Shown here piece by piece: positions 1 to 12,200 of a stretch of DNA of 64,000 nt (positions are counted from its first letter, which is position 1; each line of letters starts with the position of its first letter). Source of the stretch: Apostichopus japonicus (Eukaryota > Echinodermata > Holothuroidea > Aspidochirotida > Stichopodidae); assembly GCF_037975245.1 (NCBI RefSeq), contig NC_092571.1:26674564-26738563 (forward strand), given 5' to 3'. The position numbers and the translations under genes are program-made. The notes under the pieces were generated by a model. It had not been told where the DNA came from, did not search any database, and saw only the letters and a list, made by a program, of their open reading frames with translations.

Positions 1-1925
1 AACTCAAACTTCGTAGGTCGCCGGAAACCAGCCCCTTTGTGCGGAATCTTTAACATCTTTATTCTTCACCGAGTCTTCTTAATCGGTTGGTAATTATTTA
101 AATCGTATTGCAACCACGGTTAAAGTCCCGCATTTTGAAGCCGGCTACACCTATTAGTGCTTCACCGGTTAATTTCCCTCCGCGAGCTATATTCTGAAAC
201 TCCTGGTGTCAAAAGCCAAACAACCAGCGGAGTTTCAAAATCTTCCTTGGATCCCCGCGTCATTTTCTCGGCGAGCTGTCTCAAATTCCTAAGACGCGTA
301 GTTGTTTTCTGACACATCTTGCGTCAGTCACAAAATTTGGGCGGAGCGTTATCAACTTAACGTAATTGTGCGTAACCGACTAAAATCTAGCGCAGAGTTA
401 ACTCAAACTTTGTAGGTCGCCGGAAACCAGCCCCTTTGTGCGGAATCTTTAACATCTTTATGCTTCACGGACTCTTTTAATCGGTTGGTAATTATTTAAA
501 TTGTATTGCATCGACGGTTAAATTCCCGCATTTTGAAGCCGACTACACCTATTTGTGCTTCACCGGTTAATTTCCCTCCGCGAGCTATATTCTGAAACTC
601 CTGGTGTCAAAAGCCGAACAACAACGTGCGGAGTTTCAAAATCTCCCTTTGATCCCCGCGTCATTCTCTCGGCGAGCTATCTCAAATTCCTTCGACGCGT
701 AGCTGTTTTCTGACACATCTTGCCTCAGTCACAAAATTCTGTCGGAGCGTTATCAACTTAACGTTATTGTGCGTCACCGACTAAAATCTAGCGCCGAGTT
801 AACTCAAACTTCGTAGGTCGCCTGAAACCAGCCCCTTTGTGCGGAATCTTTAACATCTTTATGCTTCACGGACTCTTTTAATCGGTTGGTAATTATTTAA
901 ATCGTATTGCATCAACGGTTAAAATCCCGCATTTCGAAGCCGACTACACCTATTTGTGCTTCACCGGTTAATTTCCCTCCGCGTGCTATATTCTGAAACT
1001 CCTAGTGTCAAAAGCCGAACAACCACGTGCGGAGTTCCAAAATCTCCCTTGGATGCCCGCGTCATTCTCTCGGCGAGCTGTCTCAAATTCCTTCGACGCG
1101 TACTAGGTCGCCGGAAACCAGCCCCTTTGTGTGGAATCTTTAACATCTTTGTGCTTCACCGACTCTTCTTAATCGGTTGGTAATTATTTAAATCGTATTA
1201 CGTCAACGGCTAAAGTCCCGCATTTTGAAGCCGGCTACACCTATTTGTTCTTCACCGGTTAATTTCCCTCCGCGAGCTATATTCTGAAACTCCCGGTGTC
1301 AATAGCTGAACAACCATGCGCGGAATTTTCAAAATCTCCGTGTATCACCGGCTTTATTTCGTCCGCGAACTGTCTCAAATTCCTTCGACGAGTAGTTGTT
1401 GTCTGACCCTTCCAACGTCAGCCACAAAATTCTGTCGGAGCGTAATCAACCAAACTAATTGTGCGCAACCGCGCGGAGTTTCAAAATCTTCCTTGGATCC
1501 CCGCGTCATTTTCTCGGCGAGCTGTCTCAAATTCCTAAGACGCGTAGTTGTTTTCTGACACATCTTGCGTCAGTCACAAAATTTTGGCGGAGCGTTATCA
1601 ACTTAACGTAATTGTGCGTAACCGACTAAAATCAAGCGCAGAGTTTACTCAAACTTCGTATGTTACCGGAAACAAAACCCCTTTGTGCGGAATCTTTAAC
1701 ATCTTTGTGCTTCACGGACTCTTCTTAATCGGTGTTAATTATTTAAATCGTATTGCGTCAACGGCTAAAGTCCCGAATTTCAATCCGGCTACACGTATTT
1801 GTGCTTCACCGGTTAATTTTCCTCCGCGAGCTATATTCTGAAACTCCTGGTGTCAAAAGCCGAACAACCACTTGCGAAGTTTCGAATCCTCCCTTGGATC
1901 ACCGCGACATTCTCTCAGCGAGCAG
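1..1925. repeat. Tandem array of a ~400 bp CpG-rich unit
   Basis: Copies begin at about 1, 400 and 801 (recognised by 'aactcaaactt.gtaggtcgcc'), at about 1104 (5' truncated) and at 1646. The first two periods are 399 and 401 bp. The third copy lacks roughly 110 bp at its end. The fourth carries an extra partial copy: 1476-1640 nearly repeats 234-395. The array runs off the left edge of the window and ends at about 1925 against reverse-transcriptase sequence. It keeps many CG dinucleotides, unlike the surrounding DNA. The short open frames in it are not conserved in a coding manner and I do not call them genes. It may be a satellite or the repeated terminal region of the neighbouring retroelement. 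Confidence 0.9.
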
Positions 1926-2500
1926 TGGACAGGCTGAATGGAGAGGCCGTGAACCGGTAAGAACCGGTAAGAAGCCCCGTTGTAATGGAACATCAAGAAG
2001 GAACAGTGGTCAACAAAGACCGGAACGTGAAGATAAGCGCCATGGAGATCGACTGAGCAGGCCCACAGGGCGGGCGACAACCTGTTCAGGATCAAGGGGA
2101 GTGTCTTTAACCGAAACCGTGGAGGCGGCTGAAGTGGTTCAGCGGTCGTAGGTTGAGGATGGGTCTCCAACAGCCGTCCTTCTTCGAAGTTAGAAAGAAG
2201 GTCGCTGAGAAAGGGACAAGGTATCGCCAGAAATAAGGGCGATGGTACCTTGTCGGAGAAGAGCCTGAACTTTGTTGTGTGGGGCGTTTGCCCTGGCGGG
2301 ATCTGGCGGGATCGGGGTGAGCCGAAAAGGAGGCTGGTGGCTGGGAGCTGGTGGCCAAGAAGTGAATTCCAGTCGGTACCCCTCCTGGATCGTTAATAGG
2401 ATGTAGTGGTCCCCTGTGACCCCTGTTCCACTCGCAGGCAAATGCCCCCCCCCCCAACCAAGGGGGCCGGCACAAGGCGGTCCGGGCCCGACGAGTAGCC
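1925..2500 (-). pseudogene. Decayed DIRS-like retrotransposon reverse transcriptase
   Basis: Reverse-transcriptase signatures lie in order on the minus strand but in different frames. 'EGYRLEF' and 'LLRQGTIALI' lie in the frame spanning 2190-2441. 'KKDGCWRPILNLRPLN' lies in the frame ending at 2107. 'VDLHGAYLHVPV' and 'LPVHGLS' lie in the frame 1853-2170. This order and the wording of the fingers and palm-A region (DL..AYLHVP) resemble the RT of DIRS-type tyrosine-recombinase retroelements. At least two frameshifts separate the blocks and the usual YxDD catalytic box is not reached before the tandem array begins, so this is a dead 5' part of an RT domain. No recombinase or RNase H domain is visible. 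Confidence 0.7.
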
Positions 2501-3618
2501 ATTTGCCATGTTGACTTGCTCGTAACAGTGCAAGTCTCAGGAAAAGAATGACCAGGCAAAGGCACCGGATCTGGCTAGACCGCTTGCTCTTGGCAGGCGA
2601 CGGTATAGTTGGTGGTAATTTATAGTGAGTGGAGCCCCGATGGCGCGGGACAATGCAAAAGTATATTGTCCAGAAGGTAAGGTGTTCCCAATGTAGATTG
2701 ACAAATTCTTTGAGGGTAGTGATTTCTTACAAAATAACCGGTCATAAATAAAGGAGGGAGCTACTCACACGATGGGTCGGTTCAATAAAGAAGGCTCTGT
2801 AACCTATTTACCGATCATCGGTTCAAATATGATGAAACTCTTATTTCTGGTTGGAAAGGAGTTGTGAAAACTGTATCACTCGCGGTGTCCAAATGTCCCA
2901 ATAGCGTGGTCTAATGTCCATTTTTTGTTTCCCGAAAGGGAAAACTATGGAGTCACTCTTACCGACCATGAACATTTGTAAGGGGCCGCGGTTTGAAAAG
3001 TCGGCAATGACTATAACGGGGATCGCAAAGTAGCTATGATGGTTAGATTCGTCCAGTACAGCAACATACAGAGTCGATGTACTCAAGACGAATACTTCGT
3101 TGGTACAAATCCATTGGCCAGCGACGGCTAGACCGTAATTTCTCAGAAAGGTTGCTATTACTAAACTCGTACTGGGTCTGCACTGTGTGTCAATGTTAGA
3201 AGAAAACATTCAAGAGATAGAATAACATTATAAATGGAACATTCAAATTGTACTTGGTACTATTAAATTAGTAAATGTTGATAATACTTTGTATTCAACA
3301 TGCCTTTAAATGTTAAAATATGTTGTGTTTGATACAGAAAATGTTAACCCCCTACACAATAGTCAATGCACCTGAAGTTTTGTGGAATAGCCATTATGAT
3401 GATAGGGGTAACGTAAGTTGGCTTTCAAAAAACGAACCTGGATATATATCTATAACGCAAACAACTGCTTGTACGGCAGTATCAATGTTTCTGTAGGGAA
3501 CTTAACACTACTATCAGTTTCTTAAGTGATTTCCAGATGACCATTAAACTATCATATTGCTAAACGTGGCTTGTTCAGTCTGAGGGAGCAAAATTTCACT
3601 TCCTTATCATGGACATCT

Positions 3619-3637
3619 CACCCCCCCCCCCCCAAAA

Positions 3638-3690
<53 letters not shown>
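3619..3690. repeat. Compound C-run / A-run / (AT)n microsatellite
   Basis: About 14 C, then about 8 A, then an uninterrupted alternating AT tract of roughly 48 bp. Such a tract is likely to be length-variable. Confidence 0.95.
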
Positions 3691-3695
<5 letters not shown>

Positions 3696-6600
3696 TCTCG
3701 GGGAGGATACCAAACTTTGGATTTTCGATAAATAAAAACAATTGACCGTAGTAGCCTCCCCTGGGTTTACTAACGATTGACTGGTTTCTTCTATACCTGG
3801 ACATTAGTGTGCCATATACAGCTATGTATTGTGTAGCCAGGATTCATTTGATCAGCAAACCTTTAAATATATGGGAGACCTTTCACAAGAGAGCAGCTGT
3901 TCATTACTTTTTACTACTATCAAACTCATACGGGAGGGAAGGGGATTCTTATTCCCCCCACCCCTTGTGAAAGGCCATGTTTCTCACCGTTGTCTACATA
4001 GGAACAAAACAAAACGAGTCAAACATTTTTATTTATATGACTGTTAATTTATTTGATATCAAACCATCTTCATAAATGAAAGATATCATGTTTGCTATGT
4101 ATACATGGGACAATATACATACAGAAAAAAAGAACGAGAAAATATCCAGAAATAAAACATAATAATTAATATACAACAACTAAACATTTTTCCACCCTTA
4201 CTGTTCTATGTCACACTTATCTTCAGTAAAATATAACCATCATTATGACATCAGCGTCATGCTGCTATGACACCGGTTAGTAAAATGCATATACTAACAT
4301 CCGAGTTATCTGCATGTAGTTCGGATATTCAATTATTACCTACAAAAAAAAAAGCATTGGAAATCACTGCAGTCACCATAGGTTAACATCATGTATTTAT
4401 TTTTAGACTGGTAAATACTCGGAAAATCTGCACAAAACAATAATAAGTTTTCTAAAGATTATAAACTTTCCAATTTATTCATGTTTGATTCGAAGAGAGT
4501 TAACAATCCTGACAGGGTGGTAGAAAAGAGGCATAGCACTGACACATAATGTGACCATTTTTTAGCCTTTTTAGCATATTATCTGAGGTAATAAACGATT
4601 CCCTTAAAATGTCATACACTATAACTGCTTTAATTAATATCACTTCGAGAGAAAATGGCAGATTACATGCAAACAATGTTAATTGCGAAATGTAAGTTTG
4701 TAAATAGTTGCCAAAACTGGCAAATCATGTTTAAGTATTTCACAGCATTTCTCTTCACAGAATTACATAATGCAACATTTTTCAATGTTCGTGATTCAGT
4801 TGGAGAGCTTAGTACGTCAAAGATTTAGCATCTTTGATCGTGACAAATTTTGAAGGCAATAATGAAGACCTTTTATTGTACAGCATTCCGAATCTTATAG
4901 AACAGAAACATTTCCAGTTTGTTAGGGGTGAGGAGGAGGGGTCAGACACCATTCCAAGGGGAGAGAAGGGGCAAGCAATCAAATACTCTAGGGTCAACAA
5001 TCTTGCTCGTGATGAAGTGAACAGTGCACCCTTAACCTCCAAAAGTGATGTCTCTTCCACCTCCCACCCCCCCCCCCCACCTCATCCCCCAAATGCACCT
5101 CCTCTTCTTAAATTAAATATACAGCAACATGCAGTCAAAAGCTGGAATTTTTATAAATAAGATAGAGAGAGAGAGAGAGATGTCAAAGATGAAGGAGAAA
5201 GGTAAATATGGAGTACATGTTCTACTTGGTAAAATGTAATCTTGACTTTCAATAAATTATATTAGTATGAGGACACATAAAGGAATTTGTTGAAGATCAA
5301 CTTCAGATCCATTTGATTAACTTAAGCCTCATTTTCATTAATGTTCAAAAAAACAAAAAAACATACATGACTATACATATAATAAAGTTATTTACAAAAC
5401 AAGCCTAATGATTCAAGCGGTAGTTTTGGAATGGTGGTTTGGGGATTGGGTAAACAATTTAAACAGGTTTGGGGTTAATAATAATAATAATAAGAAGAAG
5501 AATTTATATGACCAATTAGCCCCAACAAATTTTGGCATGTGCTGCCTCACTTCACGAATTATGAATGCTCTTATTGCCAGTCAATTTTGAAAGTTCTATC
5601 CTTGTTGGTGGTATGAGGGTATAAAGTACAAAATATTTACCATTACAGTCCAGCCATGATAAGAGTGCTGGGACTGTGAGGTAACAGGTAAGCAAAGAAC
5701 AAAAGTAAATCCTATAATATTCCAGTTTGGCAAACTTTTAGAAACTATCAGCGTAGTGGTACATTTACAATTACTTCTGAGAGATGGGGGGGGGGAGGGG
5801 GAGGGAAGAGGAGAAGGAAGTATCAGAGAAGGGGATAGATACCAGTTTACTTTAACCAGATACACAATGTTCAATATTAAGATGATATTATTGCAAGTAA
5901 TCTCTGTTTTCTCCCCCTCAAGTACACAAAGGGCAAAAGCAACATCTTCCAGATGGTCAGTCAAGAAAGGGATGTATACCAAGGATAATTTAACCAGGGA
6001 CCCTGATCCAGCTACCCACTGGAGATTATGACTATTTGAATCCATAACAGCCAGAAGAACAAGAAGAAAAGTATACAATATTAAAATGCATACCACGGCA
6101 AATTAGCCAGCAGTGCAGAGCAAAAAAAAAATATTTAAAAAAAAAAAATTGGAAGGGGTGTGGGAAAGAACCAATAGAGACTTCACAATTAAGATACTGG
6201 AGACAAATAATGCTGAGTTTATCTGAGTGAGAAGCAGAGAAAAATGTCACCAATCTGCATACAAGTGGACTCAATAAAAATGAAATTGAACTAAGGAGAG
6301 AAAGATATTGAAATGAAATTCCCTACATCCTGTTTCTGTTTGCAACTTCTGGAATGGGGGGGGGGGCAGGGGCTTGTTTAAAGTCTCTGTTAGCCGACGA
6401 GACATGAAAAAAATTAAAAGAAACTTTTTCTCTACAACACAATATACAACTTATAATCATACTGGCCAATGTCAAAAATATCATTATCAATTAATAAACG
6501 AAACTGGACAGCTCAACAAAATATTCTAAACTTAAAAGCCACAATTTGGAAGTACATGTATTATTAAAACAATGCAGTAACCTCAGCGGTATTAAATAAT

Positions 6601-7810
6601 TCACAGGGGTAATAACTATAAATGTGTATTTTCTAGCTGTTTTTCTGTCATTTTTCGTCTCATAGATGGTAACATTGAGACAAAAAACCTAATGTTTGAA
6701 ATCCCTGGATCAAGTTTTAGTGATCTATATTACTCTTAATCCTTTTAAGTCTCATTTAAAACTGTTTAGGTCAAAACCACATTCAGAATCAATGTTATAG
6801 TTCTTATTCTTACTGAGCTACTGTAAACTTTATAACCTGCCCCACCCCCTGTTCCACCCCTCCCCCTAATTGCAAACAAGTTGAGCGAACACACTTCAAG
6901 TCAACAATTGGAACATGTGTTATGTAATTTAAACATTAAAGTGAACCAGTTCATAACCCAAATCAGAATACTAAAAGTCAAAGTCACAAAATCTAATACT
7001 GTATGCCTCATGCCTCATTAACACTTCTCATAATTGGACACAAGTCTGTTTTGTTTTTTGTTCTGTTTACTTCTTTGATATGACTGGTTTGTACTTCCGA
7101 TGTATTTTGTGCGCGACCGATGTAAATGAACCACATATCATCATGGTCAAAATACAGCATGCAATTAAGATTTCATTATATATTACCATGGTTCGTTTAC
7201 ATCTATCCCCCTACATTATTATTTGGAGTATGAACCGGCATTTACACCTGTAAATTGTTGAAGGAGAGTCAAAACTTTGTGTACCTACATGAACGGGGCA
7301 TGGGCAATGTCACTGACAGGATATTATCACTTCACAGGCTACTGAATCATGGACATTTTTCTAATCATCTATCTTTTTGTTAGTTGCATTTGACCAAATG
7401 ATAGCATGGCAGAAGGTACATTATCCCTAACACATTGCAAAGATGTACATACTATGTGATTTGACTTAACTACAAAAATTTAAACGAACCCTGTTTTCAT
7501 TCCAACCAGTCAAAAATAAATCACAGACTACAATTAGTATAAAGGGAGGAATATCAGAATAGCAGATAACAAATATCATTTATAAGAGAACAGGTAAGTT
7601 TGTAAGGAAACCCCCATCACAATCATGACTGCTATAATCCAAAAAGGCTGATAAAAAAATTGTATGCATATGTTGTTGGCAGATGTATCCATGTACAGGG
7701 TATCCATGACCTTTGACACAGTGATGCAAATAGAACAGTACCACTACAGAACCAAGAATTTCCAAATGTAGTAGAAATTATGATCTTTGTATGGAGTAAT
7801 ATTTTTATAA

Positions 7811-7816
7811 TTTATT
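7811..7816 (-). terminator. Candidate CTDNEP1 poly(A) signal
   Basis: 'tttatt' on the plus strand reads AATAAA on the minus strand, about 1.27 kb beyond the CTDNEP1 stop codon. No other evidence fixes the 3' end, so this is only a candidate. Confidence 0.25.
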
Positions 7817-8443
7817 ACTCATTGAAATTTAATTGCAGATGGAAGTCCAAATATTTCACAGAAAGGTGATAACGGTCAAAACTTGACGCAGCATTTGCTG
7901 CTGATCTATTAAGATGAGGTTTAAATTCCTTCTTTTTTTTTCTTGTGCTACACTAAAATCCTGTATTAAACAATACAGGTAATTAGCTTGACTGTTAAGG
8001 TTTAATTTCAAAGTGTTTTCAAATATTAAAGGAAAAAGAAAAGTATCATTTATCACTCGATAAATTGAAAAGAAAATGAGATTCTTGAGTTTCAACCGGT
8101 ATTTGTGTAGGATGTGGTAGGTTTTGGTAAAACTGTCATGAAACTGGTGACAGAATGTGAACAGCTGCTTCAAAATATGTTATATGGAAATAAATATATG
8201 GTTAAATGGTGGCTGCCCTCTCTATGTCTTTTGACCTGATAAATGTATCTACATTAACATGATATACACAGCATGCCAAAAAAACAAAAGGAAAAAAGAA
8301 AGAAAAGGAAATTGATCAGAGAACCCTCCTGGCAAGATCAGTAAAAGATCGACCTCCAACGACCAATCAGGATTACTCGCTGACAGCTTGTTACTATGAC
8401 GATGTGATAAGCTACCATGTCAAGCAGAGAAACTGCAACGGCT

Positions 8444-8726
8444 GCCAAATAGCATGCAGGCAAGGCTGAATCAGTATCGAACAATAGAGACTATACCTGC
8501 AAACATGCAGTGTCAATTGTGTGAACCGCACGACACAAAAGGTCATGTGCGATGCAGCATGGCTGCAGCCCCCTCAGCTTCCTGCAAAATAGCATGCAGG
8601 CAAGGCTGAATCAGTATCAAACAATAGAGACTCTACCTGCAGACACACAGTGTCAATTGTGTGAACCGCATGACACAAAAGGTCATGTGCTATGCAGCAT
8701 GGCTGCAGCCCCTCAGCTTCCTGCAT
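8444..8726. repeat. Two tandem copies of a 140 bp unit
   Basis: The copies start at about 8444 and 8584, share 'aaatagcatgcaggcaagg' and 'ggtcatgtgc.atgcagcat', and differ at few positions. A diverged relative lies at about 49478-49565 ('caatagagatga', 'ctatgcagcctggctgca'). It is therefore a dispersed family duplicated locally here. Confidence 0.85.
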
Positions 8727-9082
8727 CCCCAAGAATGACATCCATTCAATGGATCAATTGAAGCTCATGTGTAAGGATGGCATCTGAAGCAGATATATAT
8801 TTGTAATACTATGAAATCGTAATTTTCTTTTACATAAAATTCTGCAGCATTGAAAATAAAGGAAAAAAGGTAACACAAATTGTGGATTTTTTTGTGTTTT
8901 TGGATTCCTTTGTTTAGAGTGAAGTATTTCAAATTTGTTTTCTATCTACATTGCAACTACTTCTTTATGTACACCCCCAACACAGCTGGGATAAATGCTA
9001 AAAAAGTATATTCATGGAAAAAAAATAACCAAACGATGTTCTCTACTCAAAGAAAGAGAGAGAGAGATTATAGCGCAATTTT

Positions 9083-9264
9083 TTACGTCTTCAGAGGAGT
9101 AATGTGTCCTATGGATTTCTTCTTCCAAGACACAGTGTATGAATTCCTTCTTAAAACTGATCTTACGTCGCTGGTAAACCTGAGAGCGTCGAGAAACGGT
9201 AGTAGACTGAGAAGGTTGATGTCAGACGCATCAGACATCCACGAAAGGATTGGTATGCCGTTAT
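9083..9264 (-). CDS. CTDNEP1: CTDNEP1 coding exon 7 (C terminus, stop)
   Basis: The acceptor 'cttcaacag' precedes residues 195-254. Blocks '[12 protein letters not shown]' and '[17 protein letters not shown]' match the family's end. A 19-residue lysine-rich tail then runs to TAA at 9083-9085. The plus-strand 140 aa open frame over this place is an antisense shadow. Confidence 0.95.
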
Positions 9265-12200
9265 CTGTTGAAGAAGAACAAGATTATTGGAGATATCATT
9301 AGGATGGAATCTTCAGAGTGGTACAACATTGTCACAAGCAGATCTCTTGGCATACTTTGTTCAGCTTCAGTGATATATGCATTTCATTTGAATCTATGTC
9401 ATGAATGTAAACATCAGTTACACAATCTGACAAAAAAATCTTCATTATTAAAAAAGCAATTTAAAAAATAAAAAATAAATTTTTTAAATAGTTTGAATTT
9501 ATTTTTGTGGAGTTTTGAATGTTTCATATTTTTTTTCAGTTTTATGAGTGCATTTATCTGGCAAGTGACAGGGGGCTACATCATCAATGAAAGTATTAAC
9601 TATCATTTTACTTAAATGGTAAAGAATTATCAATAACAAAATTTCACATCTTTATAATATAATAATGCTTTGAATTCAGTGAACAGGTATACTGTAGCTA
9701 AGCAAACCTCAAGCTGAAATCGAATAGAATATTCTGAGTCGCACTAAACTTCTTTAACATTTGACACATTGATATCGTAGAACAAGTACTGTACCATACT
9801 GTATCTGTTTAGCGTGGCATGATACAGTACAGTAAATCAAGCAAAACATAGGGTACTGGTTGAAATAACCATATATACTGTAACTAGAATTATGACCAAT
9901 ATAACTCAGAAAGTGGTGGAATTTTTATTACCCCTTTTGCCTATTATAGCCTAGAGCTTCACCCCAAAAAGGACCACATTGCGTCTGTTCACGACATCAA
10001 AAACTTTTACGATTGAAGTAGCGCCATTGTGTCTTTCAGAGTTTCAAATTACATCATCATAATGCGATCAACATTCTTCTACTTACCATCTGGTAATGCC
10101 AAATGTCAAGGAATCAGAAAGGCTCAATTTACTGTATAAAATGCTGAAAACTTAGCAGGACTACGGTAGACGTTTGTGTTGGGTTTTCAAAAATAACAAA
10201 GATCTACAGAACAGGAGAGTAAGGTTTTCTTCTTGATGTTTGAAATATGAATTTACTAACAGAGCTGTGTGTGCTTGAAGGGTATCAGACTGCACTGTAT
10301 GTTATAAAAAGTTACAGACCTATACTACCAGATCCGCTTTCAAAATTGAATAACAAAATAAGTTGTACATGGGAACATGTTCTTGTAGTCACATATGTAC
10401 TATTGCCGCCGTACAGTAGTTTCATGTCTGTTTCAGTGTCCAAACCACACTTGAGGTAACATCCATTCTGAGTTATATTCACATGAGATAGTTTTGCAGC
10501 ATTTTATTTCAACAACTCTTAAAAACAACTTTGAAAGAAGGTCATATTGTGGGTCAAATGTATTGCAACTAGCTGTAGTATAAAATTGTACTGTCTGACT
10601 ATAATGATCATTACCTACAAATGGCTAACGTAAATACAGCACTGTGATTCACCCACGAGTCGGTCATGATGATAAATCACTATGCAAAGGTTCAATGTGA
10701 GTGCAGACTCATTATTAATGTACTGGATAGCTGTCTGTTTTTATTATATAGCCAGTCTCACATACCGACAAGCTTCTAGGAATACAGAATGTAACTGGAA
10801 GCTAGCCAAAAGTGTGTTGTTCCTGTTTTCAAGCAGGTTAAACCAGGACATACAGTACTAATACCTAGAAGAAATTTTGCAACAATAGGATGTTGTTAGT
10901 TTCAATTGCAATAGCACATGTTTCTGTATAATTGCTATTGGTCTAGTTGAGCAGCAAAAACAAAATAATTAAAACTACACACTAAATTAATCTAAACTAA
11001 GCTGGATTTTTTATCACTTTTGCAACACTCTATTATTGTGTACTGTGATGCACAGTATAACTTGTGCTGGCACAGTAGTTGTCTAACTTATCAACAAGAT
11101 TTACAAAACAGAGGAACTTTTAAGAACAATCGAAGTGTCTTGTGCCTATTCTCTTGCTGATACCAGGATATAGTGATACATGTATGGAAATAAGCTAGCT
11201 GCAATAGAACCATGTTACATTGTTTCAACAGCAATTCAAGTACTGGTCTAGTTGTGCAATCCATCTAGTACTGTACTTAAAGTACAAAAACAAATTAAAC
11301 TAACTTTGAAAGATTGACTAATCTACAGACTTAAACAAATTTGACCGATTGGGTTCATTCTTGAAAGACTTCTGTGCATAATGTGTGAACACCCAACAAC
11401 CGAGCCTTGGCGAGATAAAAAACTGTTTTCCACACATTTTTCAGACCCAGACAAGTCATTCCAAAGCTAGACCATTCTCGTTTTCTGAGTGGCATTATGC
11501 ATCAGTAATATCTATCTGCCTTCAAAACCACTGAATATTGTAGATCTGAGTAGATCAGTTCCAAAAGGCAAGCCACACAAAAAGGTATTACAAAAACATG
11601 TAACCGAGATGATGGAACCACATGTACTAATTTTTAGTTGGGTTTTTAAGGTTCGGTTTGACAAATCCAAATAATAGTTAAACATAGTGTCTGTATAACC
11701 ATGGATTAATAAGACCCAGAGATCTGAATAAGTACTAAACTGTTTACTACACATACTGTATGAACATTCTTGTGTCCCACCAATTTGATGTGCAATTTTA
11801 ATTTCTGTTCATTGCCAATTACTGGTGCATCCTTTTTTGAGCTACACATACTGTACATTTATAAGCAAGGTATAATTTTTTGTTAAATTTAGCAGAGCAG
11901 TTTTGAAAGCCTTCAACTTTGATTGGTAGCTTCAATATGGAGGTACAGTATTTGGGAAAAACTCCCTAAATTAAAATTTGTGATATGGGTTGGAAGGACA
12001 CTTAATTTCACCAGTGTGATCAAGCCACAGAATATTCACCCATAACTGGATTTAAAGAAGAGTCATAGTAACTTATCAATGTGATAACAACCAATTTGAC
12101 AACCGGTAACAAGCAAGTAAGTTAACAATATAGGTTAACTTTAACTAAAAATCTACGCACCACACAAAACAAATTGATACTGCTTTTGTAAATCACAATC

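Larger units (their letters stand above)
2501..9082. other. Gene-free stretch downstream of CTDNEP1
   Basis: I see no gene here. A minus-strand open frame at 2841-3209 has no recognisable domain. The region holds a C-run/A-run/(AT)n tract near 3619-3690, a (GA)n tract near 5163-5181, several poly-C or poly-G runs (5066-5078, 5787-5803, 6357-6366) and the 140 bp duplication at 8444-8726. The part next to 9083 should contain the CTDNEP1 3' UTR. Confidence 0.6.

Noticed and set aside
956..1841. Several open frames of 60-97 aa on both strands.
   Set aside because: They lie in the tandem array and differ between copies through frameshifts, so they are not selected as protein.
2841..3209. 122 aa minus-strand open frame.
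   Set aside because: No recognisable motif, no splice-linked neighbours and no coding bias visible; treated as chance.
8880..9302. 140 aa plus-strand open frame.
   Set aside because: Antisense shadow of CTDNEP1 exon 7, whose minus-strand translation matches the family closely.
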